From: Symsagittifera roscoffensis
Taxonomy: Eukaryota > Xenacoelomorpha > Acoela > Convolutidae
DNA length: 64,000 nt
Assembly: GCF_963678635.1 (NCBI RefSeq)
Contig: NC_087065.1
Location: forward strand, 67,921,374-67,985,373
Direction: 5' to 3'
Below the pieces are notes generated by a model. It did no database searches. It saw only the letters and a program-made list of their open reading frames with translations, and had not been told where the DNA came from. How positions within the stretch are numbered: position 1 is the stretch's first letter; each line of letters begins with the position of its first letter. The position numbers and the translations under genes were made by a program. Below, one piece after another: positions 12,151 to 24,171 of this stretch.

Positions 12151-12719
12151 CCATAAAGCGTTTTTATGGGAAGGTCAAAAAGTAACCAAAAGGGTTTTTT
12201 TTCTGACGTGTTGGTACATTCATCCTACGCCCTTTCGTCAAAATTTTCAAGTTTCAACAAACTCAAACAGACAATTGGCATGCTTGTTTGTATGTGTGCA
12301 CAACTGTGTCTGATAGGGACAATAAACACGAAGATTTCATCCATAAGTTTTTTATCTGTTTAGCTTAAAAAACTTGTGCAAAAATTGTGCCGGTTTTGTC
12401 AATTTTTGTATTGCGTTGCTCTTAAAAGCGCAAAGCTCTTCCAAACAATTTTTTTTTCACAACGCGTTTTTGCAATTTATAGTATCGTAAGCAAAAACAA
12501 AGCATCTGCTCAAGATGAAAAAAAAAATCAGTTGAGTCAGTTGCCCTCATTTTAAGCAACCACATGTTTTCTTCACAATACAGTCTTAATCACTAGAGTG
12601 GTATTGCTATTTTGTCAATATATATTATTATTTGATTTCACATTCATCTGTTTGTCAAATTTTTGTTTTAGTTCATAGTAAAGTCATTGAAAGCGATCTT
12701 TCATTCTGTTCAGTCCTAA
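12151..12719. other. Gene-free stretch left of the LTR element
   Basis: AT-rich. One 65-codon frame (12166-12363, plus) has no recognisable domain. The last bases before the LTR are CAGTCCTAA. Confidence 0.5.
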
Positions 12720-13127
12720 TGGAACCAGATCTAAACTATACTTTTATTATTGGTTATAAATTGGATATTTTATCACTATAAGATATTTGATATTAACCAA
12801 TCATGATCCATCTAACTAATAACCCACTTATTTGCAAGTGCTGAAATTACTTGTAGTTTCAGCACCAGAGAGATTTGAATTTAACTTAGAAATTAGTTAC
12901 CTCTCCAAGAGACCTTCTAGCAATCGCAACAAGCCAGTATACTCTAGATCTATTGAGGCTAGCAGAGACTAGTTAAACACCCTGAGACTAGTAGATATAA
13001 GAGTAAGATTAGGATCGGTATTAGACTAAGAATTTGCACGAATCTATCCGGCCGAAAATAAGATAGCGTGACGAGCAGAAGGTGTACCCTATCCGAAATT
13101 ACTCTATGAGTTACACTTCGGTCCTAA
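12720..13127 (+). repeat. 5' LTR
   Basis: A 408-bp copy starting TGGAACCAGATCTAAACTAT and ending ACACTTCGGTCCTAA. It is nearly identical to 18276-18677 and 19858-20260, differing by scattered substitutions and short indels. TCCTAA occurs both just left of this LTR and at the right end of each LTR, so the exact boundary and target duplication cannot be fixed by eye. Confidence 0.85.
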
Positions 13128-14000
13128 CTCATCTGGTGCGACCATAAGTTTCAAAAAAGACCTTAAAAAACAAAATTAGCTTAGAACTAACAAGATAAAT
13201 TAGAAATAGACAAAAAAAAATTCCCGAATTGTTACATGATAAGAATTTAATTGAAATGTCTCTACGACTCAATAGATCAGAGCCGCTATTCCGTACAATA
13301 CTAGAACTACCAGGTGTTCGAAGAAGACCTCGGACAAGAGACGATCTACGACTACGAAGAAACTTACCATTAAATTTCATGGTCGTACGGCGAAAGCCAG
13401 AACAAACTTTTATATTTAGAATTTTACTAGCAATGAATTTAGATTTTCATTTGCAAACATAAAAACTTGAAGACAAATTTTCAATGATTAATTCAGGCGC
13501 TATACAAAATTTACTATTGCACAATAACGATTGATAAAAACATCTCAAATTGTTTCCTCCAAATCTGCAGTAAGATTCAAAAAGATATCTGAAAAATAAT
13601 TTACTAAAAGGAAAATAAAAATTTGTTAACATGATTATAAATTGTTAGTATATATAAGTCATCGTGTCATCTTAGCTTCATCACGTAAACATAATAGCAG
13701 TCATAAAACTTTTGACATCATTAAAAACTGAACTTTTCCATTAAATAAAACCTAAAATTATTTTAAAAGGCTTATCCTAAATTTAATCTATATTTCACTT
13801 AAATTTCTCTACACCTTAAATATAGATCATCAAGGCTTTCCTTGGATCTCTTAAATTATCTAACTTAATTCATTTTATACCATTAAAATTTATACCTGAT
13901 CATCAAGGCTTATCCTTGGATCGAATAGAACAATTTTGTTCTCCCCCACCCTATTAATAAAGTGTCTAACGACCTCAAACGTCGATTCACTATCCAACCC
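13128..14000. other. Leader and 5' internal region of the LTR element
   Basis: This follows the 5' LTR. Overlapping short frames on both strands (13129-13462) include an Arg-rich plus-strand stretch (residues about 12-55 of the 13229-13462 frame) that could be gag N-terminal debris, but I cannot support it. Two imperfect copies of GATCATCAAGGCTTTCCTTG-type sequence lie at about 13,826 and 13,899. Confidence 0.4.
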
Positions 14001-14199
14001 TTTTAAAGAACCATGACTAATAGAAATTTTTCAAATCACTCTAACCATTCTAATTAGTCTAAACAGTGAAGAACTTTGGTTTTTCATCCTTCACTTGACT
14101 TACAAGTGAAGGATGAAAAACCAAAGTTCTTCACTGTTTAGACTAATTAGAATGGTTAGAGTGATTTGAAAAATTTTTATTAGTCATGGTTCTTTAAAA
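14001..14199. repeat. 97-bp near-perfect inverted repeat (hairpin)
   Basis: The left arm 14001-14097 and the right arm 14103-14199 are reverse complements with a single mismatch and a 5-base loop (ACTTA). The outer edges read TTTTAAAGAACC and GGTTCTTTAAAA. It sits just upstream of the long gag-like frame inside the LTR element. A hairpin this long and clean is expected from template switching to the complementary strand during reverse transcription or repair, or from an assembly fold-back artefact. Confidence 0.92.
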
Positions 14200-14221
14200 T
14201 GTCGACATAGAATTTTCAAAA

Positions 14222-16435
14222 GTATTCACAGAATTCATTAAAAACATACAACACCAAAAATCACAGAGAGCAAACTCAAAATTCACCAACGATGTTTTTT
14301 CACAAATATATATTTATGTATCTATACTAGAACATATAGGAACTGACAGTACATCACCAGTACAAACATCAAGACACACGAAAGTAAGAAATGAAATTGC
14401 CGCATTTTCAACATTTTTAAACACAATCCGTGAAAATTTTACAAGCAAAGAAATTTCACAAAATGTTAAACACGATTTACAAAAAATCTTAGCATGATTC
14501 ATAATTGATTATTTTGCACATAATATTGATTTAAATGCACAAGCAAGAAAAAATTTCAGACCTCAAAGTACGAATGACGACACTGTCATTGCAGAACAAT
14601 CAGACTATATTTGGGACCCTGAATGGTCTCATCCATTATTTCTTAACATACCAATAGACATCTCAAGTCAAGCAATTAGTACAATTTCTATTCACAAAGA
14701 CTATGTAAAGGTATTTCCACTTACGATAGATGCAACACCTTTGAACTATAATTCATTTTTACCTGAAATTAGACAAAATAATAGCTTAAATTCAACCCTT
14801 GTACAACAAGAAAATTTGAATGGAACTAGAAATCTTACACAACAAGATATTCAAACACCATCGCATTTTGTAAATGAAGAGGTAGTTGAAACAATAGTAA
14901 CAACTACACAACAAAGTATTTCACCAATACATCCAAACCTAACAACACCAAAAACTAAAAATCAAACGTTACCACAAGTAACATTACAATCTACGGTTAA
15001 ACCCTCGGTTGCTCCAAAAAATTCACATATGGATTATCAAACATATAGACCTATGACAAAACCAACACACAGACAAAGAACATTTACAAGAAGTAATTTC
15101 GCAGAACACAATTATAATTATGTAAATCCATCGAAAACAACTCATCCTCCCCGTATACAAAAACAAAATCATTTATTTTCACAAAAGTCGATTTTTCCAA
15201 TGACATCAACAAATTCAGTAAAATTTCATGACTATCCACATCCTTCTCAAGATCACAGTGAAAATTTTCCATTTTTCCAACAAAATAGGAATAAACAACA
15301 AACACCATATAACACATCAAACTATTTATCATCAGATGATGACGATTATTACCAACCAGATATTTTTGCACCATACACAAAAGAATATCGTACACAAAGA
15401 CCTCGACAAAATCAAGTATCTCAAAATATAAAATATCACCCACAAAAATTAGCTAATATACTAAGCTATCAACCGATGAACATACAAAATCAACCAAGTA
15501 CACAATCCTATCAACCAGTACAATCACAAAACCCAGCCATTATGCCCTCTTATCAACCAACACAAATTCAAAATGAAATACCATTACCGTATTATTTACA
15601 ACAACACGAAATAACACAAAATCAACTCACAAATTTTTCACAAATGCCAAATGCCGCAGAATCACTACAAATGACAATGAATCCATACCTAATGGGTGGA
15701 TCATCAATAACATCAAATAAACCAATGATGGTATTTACAGGTACAGACCCTGAATACTCCGTAGAAGATAATTTGAATGCAGTCTCAGCAAATCTAATTT
15801 TAAATATAGGACCTGAACCAATTAATGTAGGATATATAAATTTTTTAAAAACATTCACTGCACCCCGAGCTAACGACTTTTCGATTGAATATTATGATCA
15901 TAACATCATTAGATCTAATCAAGACCAATTTTTTGACGACGATCAGTTTGCTAACCCACAACTCACATAGAAATTTTTCATAAAAATACCTTACTTATTC
16001 ACACTTAACATCTTAGATAAAAAACATGATCACATTATTTCAGAAGCACTTTCAGATATTCAAGCATACGAATCATTTCACGAAAAATTTCAAACTTTTT
16101 CACTAACCTTTTATTTTCTCACACCAAAGGAACGTGATTTGTACTGTTCACATGACATCATGTTACGAACTAAACAAACGCACACCTACACTTATTATCG
16201 ATTTATCCAAAATCATTTTCATTTACACACACCATCGCGACAATCCCACCACAGATTTCAATTCAAAAATTCCAAATACACCTCACCGTTTTTCCTAAAC
16301 TTCACGTATTGCATTAAAATACTAATTTTCAAGGCATCTTCCGGAATTATGACCAATCACTCAAATGTATATATTTTGTCCCCTCACGAAGACCTTCAAC
16401 GACGAAGAATCCCGACCCCTGATCATTCCGCATGA
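14222..16435 (+). pseudogene. Gag-like polyprotein frame with two stops
   Basis: One reading frame stays open from about 14,220 to 16,435 except for a TGA at 14495-14497 and a TAG at 15968-15970. The central segment (codons from 14,498 to 15,967) is very rich in Gln, Asn, Thr, Pro and Ser, as in intrinsically disordered gag N-termini, with repeated SYQP-type units over 15,460-15,600. Near its end is a more ordered block (FTGTDPEYSVEDNLNAV, about 15,733-15,783) that reads like the start of a Ty3-type capsid domain. The expected capsid continuation is absent and sequence of another kind follows, consistent with an internal deletion. Past the TAG the frame continues for about 150 codons without a recognised domain. 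A prion-like host gene is the alternative, but the LTR context argues against it. Confidence 0.6.
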
Positions 16436-16604
16436 ATATATTCAACCTATAGAAGTACCCATTTTAGAACTCAACCATAACACTAAATGCAATCATAAAA
16501 TTTACAATCTAATCCAAAATACACCTCATGAATTTGCAGTAGGCACCGAAGAACTAAAAACCATAAAAAGCACTTCAATTGCTTTGGCCACTGCCACAAA
16601 CTAA
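16365..16604 (+). pseudogene. Element-internal frame fragment, unknown
   Basis: This is an open frame in a different phase that overlaps the end of the previous one, so a frameshift near 16,380 is likely. It carries one CNH and several Asn residues but no diagnostic motif. Position between gag-like sequence and the 3' LTR would fit the end of pol or an env-like gene, which I cannot confirm. Confidence 0.3.
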
Positions 16605-17550
16605 AAACATCATACGCATACTAGCAAAATTACTAACTACATCAGACGCTATTCACGATGTTTTCCCTCACGGCTTTTTCCCCGACGACTAAGAAAAGTA
16701 TGAATTTAATATTTTACGACTAACTAATTTAAAATAAAACTAACCATTCTTTGTAATTAGCTTACATTTTCTTTAGTCTTCACCCGTGATCACAACAAGA
16801 TGAAAAAACAAATAAAATTATACTGGCTAAAACTCTACTGGCAAAAACTCTATTAAATCTATAGCACTAAATGATGCAGTAAAAATCAATTCGAAGGCAA
16901 TAAATTCACCTATAAATTTTTTCCCTAAATGTAGTAAAATTCAATACGATGATAATCAATTAATAATTTTCAAATAACCACAAAGCAGTAAAATTTAGTC
17001 TTAAAAGCAGTAAGTAAATTCATAAAAAAGAAATGCAGAACTAACCTTTTCTATATCTTTTGTTCAAACGCACAAGAATTGTATCCACAATCGCACAGCT
17101 CGCCCACGAAGAATTGTTTAAAATAGTGAATTCAAGTTTTAAGTTTTCACTAACAACAACTCAAATAAGCAATAACTTTCCTTTAACCCGGTTGGAATGG
17201 AATTATCTCATAACCAAACTAACCAATGCAGCAAACTAAACTCCATAAACCACAAACTAACAGCATGACTAAGAAAAAAACACCTACGGTACCCAAACCG
17301 GATTAAACGAGCTTAAAACTGGATAATTTATTCTTTTGAAGACTACTACCAAGTCCAAAAAAGAAATAATAAAACTCCAAAAAGTCGCAAGACAAACTCC
17401 AACAAAAAACAGTTTGATTTTTGAAAAAAGGACACAACCAAAATAACAAAAGGAAAACTAGAAATAATATAACAAAAACGTTAACACAAAACAGGACCCC
17501 TTGAAAAACCAGCACGAAATCATACTCCCACTCCTGGCCAAACCCACCAG
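16605..17550. other. 3' internal region of the LTR element
   Basis: AT-rich, A-rich on the plus strand, many stops in all plus frames. The minus-strand frame 17303-17620 is hydrophobic but runs antisense to the element and has no support. Confidence 0.45.
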
Positions 17551-18275
17551 AGAGGACGTCCTGAGCATGCTCTATAGCCGGCCTAACCCACCGTGCTACA
17601 TCCACGCTTTGTGACCACATAAATATTTTTGAGAAGAGGTACTCAAGGGTGAGTAACTCTTAAAAATAACTGAACTAAAACTAAAACGCTTTTGCGAAAA
17701 CAATTAACCAAAATCATAACTAAAAATAGAATTAACGAAATTTTATAAAATGTAAATTATAATATGCAGTACATAGATCACGAACAACCGCAAAGACGAG
17801 CATCCAAAGACTAGACGACCCCATCACACACAACCTACAGAATGGATAAACACAACTGACATGCCGCTCACAATCACGACTCATAAAGGATTTAGAGTAC
17901 GACCTGACTTCGCAGAAAAGGACTTCATTGAACCAGACCAATGACCACCTCGATGTTCAACTATACGTACAGATCTGAGTTAGAAGGCATCCCCTCCAAA
18001 CACGATCTTCACGCCATTCCCAGATAAGAGTGATACTCGATCAATTTCTCCACCCAAGCAGGACAAACAATCGTAGCAAAACATTCTGAAATCAGATTGA
18101 TTTGACCGGCGGTCGCAGTCATCATCGAACAAACAACTAACAAGTTCATGTCGATGATTCTAGCTTCCCGGAGTTTTCTTCTCCAAGAACAAAACAAGAA
18201 ATGATACTCGCCAAATAACAACGACCAACATCCATCCTTCATCTAAGATTCAAAACTCTGTAAACCCCGGTTGGG

Positions 18276-18677
18276 TGGAACCAGGTCTAAACTATATTTT
18301 TATTATTGGTTATAAATTGGATATTTTATCACTATAAAAAATTTGATATTAACCAATCATGATCCATCTAACTAATAACCCACTTATTTGTAAGTGCTGA
18401 AATTACTTGTAGTTTCAGCACCAGAGAGATTTGAATTTAACTTAAAATTAGTTTCCAAGAGACCTTCTAGCAATCGCAACAAGCCAGTATACTCTAGATC
18501 TATTGAGCCTAGCAGAGACTAGTTAAACACCCTGAGACTAGTAGATTTAAGAGTAAGATTAGGATCGGTATTCGACTAAGAAGTTGCACGAATCTATCCG
18601 GCCAAAAATAAGATAGCGTGACGAGCAGACGGTGTACCCTATCCGAAATTACTCTATGAGTTACACTTCGGTCCTAA
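18276..18677 (+). repeat. 3' LTR (first duplicate)
   Basis: A 402-bp direct repeat of the 5' LTR. It is preceded by AACCCCGGTTGGG, which is not a good polypurine tract, so priming sites may be altered. It shares AAGTTGCACG and other substitutions with the third copy and not with the 5' LTR. Confidence 0.85.
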
Positions 18678-19857
18678 TAATTGAGAAACTTGGTCTGAAC
18701 AAGGATGAGATTTTTTTTTCGAAATTTCAAAATATAAGTAAAATCAGAGTTCAATTAATCATCAACTTTTGGCTTTCGGTTTTCTTGACTTTATCGACTT
18801 TACAAAATGTTTGTCCCAACTGTCTGTCGGCTATGTTTACGAAAGGACAACACTTTTTTATCAGGACTCTTTAATTTCTTGCGATTTTACTGGTCCCCGC
18901 AATCTCAAGCGACTTGAGTTAAGCATCGTCTTTGTGATTGGTTAATTCTTTTGATTTCAGTGGAAATAGTTTTTGCCTAAACATCTGCCGCCTTCTTTGA
19001 CAAAAAACTCCACCTACGAAATTAAAAAGCCTTCAAAAAGCTTGAATAAGACTGCAACGAAGAGTAAATTCTATTTTTTGGTTTAAAAAATCGAAACGAA
19101 TATTTAGATAATAAAAATGTTTGGACGTCCTGAGAGGACGTCCTGAGCATGCTCTATAGCCGGCCTAACCCACCGTGCTACATCCACGCTTTGTGACCAC
19201 ATAAATATTTTTGAGAAGAGGTACTCAAGGGTGAGTAACTCTTAAAAATAACTGAACTAAAACTAAAACGCTTTTGCGAAAACAATTAACCAAAATCATA
19301 ACTAAAAATAGAATTAACGAAATTTTATAAAATGTAAATTATAATATGCAGTACATAGATCACGAACAACCGCAAAGACGAGCATCCAAAGACTAGACGA
19401 CCCCATCACACACAACCTACAGAATGGATAAACACAACTGACATGCCGCTCACAATCACGACTCATAAAGGATTTAGAGTACGACCTGACTTCGCAGAAA
19501 AGGACTTCATTGAACCAGACCAATGACCACCTCGATGTTCAACTATACGTACAGATCTGAGTTAGAAGGCATCCCCTCCAAACACGATCTTCACGCCATT
19601 CCCAGATAAGAGTGATACTCGATCAATTTCTCCACCCAAGCAGGACAAACAATCGTAGCAAAACATTCTGAAATCAGATTGATTTGACCGGCGGTCGCAG
19701 TCATCATCGAACAAACAACTAACAAGTTCATGTCGATGATTCTAGCTTCCCGGAGTTTTCTTCTCCAAGAACAAAACAAGAAATGATGCTCGCCAAATAA
19801 CAACGACCAACATCCATCCTTCATCTAAGATTCAAAACTCTGTAAACCCCGGTTGGG

Positions 19858-20260
19858 TGGAACCAGTTCTAAACTATTTTTTTATTATTGGTTATAAATT
19901 GGATATTTTATCACTATAAAATATTTGATATTAACCAATCATGATCCATCTAACTAATAACCCACTTATTTGTAAGTGCTGAAATTACTTGTAGTTTCAG
20001 CACCAGAGAGATTTGAATTTAACTTAGAAATTAGTTTCCAAGAGACCTTCTAGCAATCGCAACAAGCCAGTATACTCTAGATCTATTGAGCCTAGCAGAG
20101 ACTAGTTAAACACCCTGAGACTAGTAGATTTAAGAGTAAGATTAGGATCGGTATTCGACTAAGAAGTTGCACGAATCTATCCGGCCAAAAATAAGATAGC
20201 GTGACGAGCAGACGGTGTACCCTATCCGAAATTACTCTATGAGTTACACTTCGGTCCTAA
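19858..20260 (+). repeat. Third LTR copy inside the tandem duplication
   Basis: A 403-bp LTR carried by the second unit of the 1.58-kb duplication. It is closer to 18276-18677 than to the 5' LTR, as expected from duplication rather than a separate insertion. Confidence 0.85.
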
Positions 20261-20706
20261 TAATTGAGAAACTTGGTCTGAACAAGGATGAGATTTTTTT
20301 TTCGAAATTTCAAAATATAAGTAAAATCAGAGTTCAATTAATCATCAACTTTTGGCTTTCGGTTTTCTTGACTTTATCGACTTTACCAAATGTTTGTGCC
20401 AACTGTCTTTCGGCTATGTTTACGAAAGGACAACACTTTTTTATCAGGACTCTTTAATTTCTTGCGATTTTACTGGTCCCCGCAATCTCAAGCGACTTGA
20501 GTTAAGCATCGTTTTTGTGATTGGTTAATTCTTTTGATTTCAGTGGAAATAGTTTTTGCCTAAACATCTGCCGCCTTCTTTGACAAAAAAACTCCACCTA
20601 CGAAACTAAAAAGCCTTCAAAAAGCTTGAATAAGACTGCAACGAAGAGTAAACTCTGTTTTTTGGTTTAAAAAATCGAAACGAATATTTAGATAATAAAA
20701 ATGTTT

Positions 20707-22160
20707 GTAAGGATTTTTGATTTAAATTTTGTCTAAGTTCCTTTTGTGAAATGGGGCAATTATGGTCGTGATCGAAATAAAATGTTTAGATTATAATTGC
20801 CCTGCTATTAGTCAGTCACTGAAGAAATATTCAAAAATAGCCAAACTACTTAATTTGATCTATGTTTGAATGCATACAATCTATCTTTGAACAACAAATG
20901 CATCTACAAGAAAGTGTAAAAGAAATAATTTAATTTTCATTTAAGGAAAAAATAGAACGATTCTGTTGTTGATATAATTATGAACTATTTTGCGGGAGAA
21001 AAAAGACCGACAGCCAAACTTTCCTACCCTTAATTGAAGCAAAATTCTGCTACGTTTCTGCACAAACCTTTCATGAACTTATTTTGTTATCGTTCTTGCT
21101 ATTTCTTTTTTTATTTAATTAACTAAATTTGTTATAAAACCTTTTAGACAATTTTTAACATAAGAAGTTTCTGTATACCCCTAAGATTAAAATTTTGCAG
21201 CTCTGCAAAATTTTCTAGACGCTTGTGGGGGGGGGGGGGGGTAAATGTATGAAATCAACAGTGTATATCTTGATTGATTTTTTGTGGCAACGTTTTTATG
21301 AAAGAAAGCCAATTACTGAAAAAGGAAAACAGACACGACGACTTTATGTCATTATTCTGCCAAAAACTTAATTGAAACCTTTGCCTAACTACTCTCCATA
21401 AAGACAGTGAGGGTTTTTTCATGCAAACAATATCAAATCAATTGCAAAATTGTTATTGAAAACAATCAGCCTAATTTTAAAAAGCGTTTTGTTTGAAAAA
21501 AAATTGTCATTTACTCTAAAATTTTAGTTCACGGCTAAAACGTTCTCTAATTTTTTTCATAAACTTAAAGTTTAGTTCAAAATTTTCTATCGGATGCTGA
21601 ATATTTAAGCGTAGAATACTCCCGGGTTGACCAAAACTTCATATCACACAATTTCCATGTATGAAAAACTTCTTGTCATACAATTCCATACAATTTCATA
21701 CGTACAGAAAATTGTAGGAAATCTTTATGACAAGCGTTTTTAATATATGAAAATTGTAAATATAGAACTTTCTCATATATGAAACTTGTATGACTATAGG
21801 TTTTCGAGGCGAAAATTACAATGGAAAACTGATCTCGAGCGACTCACACAAAGAAATAGCCAACCAGAAGGTAAATAATTTTTTTGCTTCCGCAGACGAA
21901 ACACTTTCCCTCTCATATTAGCTACCAGTGAGCAAGCAAGAGAGACCCCGAAAACACAATCAGATAAAATTGAAACCTGAAATCAAACAAAACCGTAAAG
22001 GGCAGTCGTTTTTGATGGACGCCTAAATGCCCAGTCAGAACAATCAGGGTTTAATCTAGATACGAGCAATTCTGCTGTGATTTAATATTTAAATTGTATG
22101 AAGGCTTGTGGTCAATGTTTCATGCACGAGAGAAAAAACCAATAATTTACATTTTCGTTT
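20707..22160. other. Gene-free AT-rich stretch
   Basis: No gene. It includes a 15-G run (21227-21241), an old dispersed repeat related to about 5.7-6.3 kb (20,790-21,230), and a section (21,640-21,800) rich in CATACAATTTCATA and its inverse. The tail end of a HINE-like element (CCCAGTCAGAACAATCAGGG, then a degraded hairpin and GATACGAGCAATTCTG) lies at about 22,028-22,076. Confidence 0.45.
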
Positions 22161-22299
22161 TTTTTATCATTGCGAGGCCAAACTGTGCATTTTTTGAATT
22201 GTTATCGAATTCCGCGCTATTTTAAGCTACTAATCTTTGATCTTCTTGGCCCTTTTGGATTTCACAGACAAAAAGCTATAACACTGTATTGCTCAAAAT

Positions 22300-22700
22300 C
22301 GCTGCAAAAACAGGCAACTTTGCGGAAACCGCAACAAAATTTGTGGAATCAGCTACAAATTTTGCGGAATCCGAAAAAGATTGCGGAATCCGAGAAAAAT
22401 TATTAAAATATATGTTTAGTAAATTTAAGCTGTCGAGGAATCCGCAACTGTAAGTGGAATCCGCAAAATGTAAGTGGAACCCGCAAATTGCAAGCAGATC
22501 CGGCAAATCGTAATCGGAATCCGTAAATTGTAAGCAGAAGTCGCTTGAATTTTCGGAATTCACTACATTTGCGGAATCCACATAAGTTTGCGGAATCCGG
22601 AACAACTACCTATCTTCGATTTTTGCGGATTCCGCAACAAAATTAAAGCGCTGACAAAATTTACGTTACAAATATTTTCACGCGGAATTCACGGAAACTT
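22300..22700. repeat. Irregular CGGAATCCG repeat field
   Basis: About a dozen variants of GCGGAATCCGCA or its complement lie within about 400 bp, spaced roughly 15-40 bases apart and separated by AT-rich linkers such as AACTGTAAGTG and AAATTGTAAG. CGGATTCCG and CGGAATCCG are reverse complements, so neighbouring motifs can pair. Frames on both strands pass through it (22170-22406, 22276-22605, 22588-22932) but their content simply mirrors the repeat, so I do not call a gene. Confidence 0.7.
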
Positions 22701-23389
22701 TATATGTGGTATCCAATTAAATTTTGGAACATGTTTAAAGAATTTTCTCTGGAATCCCGTACACTCCAGACTCAAAGTAGAGCGCCTATCTAGTGCACAG
22801 ATTGGCCTCAAATGTTTTCACGAGAAACAGGCTTATTTTTTTTACGCTAAAATTACATCTCCAAAACCTTACTTAGACCGGAAACAATTTTTTTTAAAAT
22901 GTAGTTTTATACTAATTGTTCCTCTGAATTGAGATTCTACATGCTTATTGTACGCATTTTTTCTATGGTTGGGGAGAACTGTTTGGTTGATTTATTATGA
23001 GAAAACTATCCAGCGAACAAATTTTAAATTTCTTTTCGAACTCAACACTACAGGAATAGATACCTTGTTTTCTTTCATAAAATAAACACAACTACAGAGC
23101 TGTTGGACCTTCAATTTGATATTAAGTTGCATCGATTAACAAGTAAATTTTTAATAATTGTTAAAACTTGTTGCCTGTTAAAGAAGCTAAGCGCAGTCTT
23201 GCACTGTATCATTTACGATAACAGTCAATTATACTGAACTTTGTTGTCAAAATTGTACTAAAATCATAACAAACATGATCGCATCCCATGATTGTTCCCA
23301 GATAGGCCAATAGCAATTTTTAAACCCCCAATACCTTTATATAAAAAAACAGGTGTTTTCTTGCTTATTTTTGAGATCCCGGTAGCAAT

Positions 23390-23515
23390 TATTTCTAGAT
23401 GATTTTAAAAATTTCCGTCAAAATTTTCTTCAGCTAAACAGTCAAAAACTGACTGAATAAAAAAACCGACCCCAACATAATTATTCCGTTTTCGTCGATA
23501 CTCGGACAAAAACTG
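23390..23515 (-). mobile_element. HINE-like element fragment, inverted and diverged
   Basis: Read on the minus strand, this matches the left part of the family: a TATCGACGAAAACGGAATA segment, a GGGGTCGGTTTTTTTATTCAG segment and a TTTTGACGGAAATTTTT segment in the right order. The right end is missing or unrecognisable. It is the only copy seen in this orientation. Confidence 0.45.
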
Positions 23516-24171
23516 CTGGAAAGCGTATTTTAACCTTGAAATTTTTCTCAGGAAAATATTTCAATTTCAACTGATTTTAATTGACCATTTTATGTTTCTT
23601 TTTTCAATGTTTTTGCATCAAATTGTTATCCATTTTAATCAATTATGTTTGTTTATATTTACTTTTTCATCTTTTTGAAATCTGATGTTATGTTTTTATT
23701 GATTTGTATCAAACTTTTATCTATTTTTATCAACTATATTGAAAATTTAAATTTTTTTTTGTTTTTGTCAGAATATATTTTTTTTTTAATCATTTTAAAT
23801 TTAAGGTGGCTATCGATGTTTCATTCAGTTTCAACTTTTAATGCGGCACTGATAGGGCAGCTTGGAGGTTGAATGAACGTTAGGGATTTGATGAAAAGTG
23901 CCTAATTTTCAAGCAAGTAAGCAAAACAGTTTTCCGAAAAAAAAAATTCAATTTCATAGGTTTTTTTATAAAACAAACCAACTATATATTTTGAAAAACA
24001 CTGTTTTCAAATAAGTATAACAGAATTTATTGAGTTTTGCAAAAAAAACTTTGAAGGATATTGAGCCGCATAATCCATTACTCGACTTTTTAGTCTATGC
24101 AATCGAATAATATTTGTTTTAATTGATCAGCCTCGCTTCGAGGACAATTCTAATGAATGACTATTTAATTA

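Larger units (their letters stand above)
12720..18677 (+). mobile_element. Ty3/gypsy-like LTR element, deleted and broken
   Basis: Two direct repeats of about 405 bp (12720-13127 and 18276-18677) bracket about 5.1 kb of internal sequence with a plus-strand gag-like frame. I infer an LTR retrotransposon. TGGTGCGACC a few bases inside the left LTR could be the start of a primer binding site. I find no protease, RT, RNase H or integrase motif in the interior, so pol appears to be deleted and the copy is non-autonomous. The right part of the element was later caught in a 1.58-kb tandem duplication that produced a third LTR. Family assignment to Ty3/gypsy rests only on gag style and is tentative. 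Confidence 0.75.
17551..20706. repeat. 1.58-kb tandem segmental duplication
   Basis: 17551-19132 is repeated as 19133-20706 with an offset of 1582-1583 and only rare differences. Each unit contains about 725 bp of the element's 3' interior, a whole LTR (18276-18677 or 19858-20260) and about 430 bp of right flank. Because flank and element are duplicated together, the event came after insertion. At the junction the palindromic GGACGTCC occurs twice within 14 bases (GGACGTCCTGAGAGGACGTC), a likely microhomology. Confidence 0.93.

Noticed and set aside
15084-15443. 119-codon open frame on the minus strand inside the LTR element
   Set aside because: It lies exactly antisense to the Gln/Asn-rich gag-like frame. 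Its Val/Tyr/Asp/Leu-rich content is what the reverse complement of such codons gives, and there is no domain.
14222-15970. Prion-like host gene
   Set aside because: Composition would allow it, but it lies between LTRs and ends in a capsid-like block, so a gag origin is more likely.
17732-19824. Two pairs of identical minus-strand ORFs (17732/19314 and 18009/19591)
   Set aside because: They are identical only because of the 1.58-kb duplication. They run antisense to the element and have no recognisable domain.
22170-22932. Overlapping frames on both strands that might be one gene
   Set aside because: Their repeated residues mirror the CGGAATCCG repeat, and both strands are equally open.
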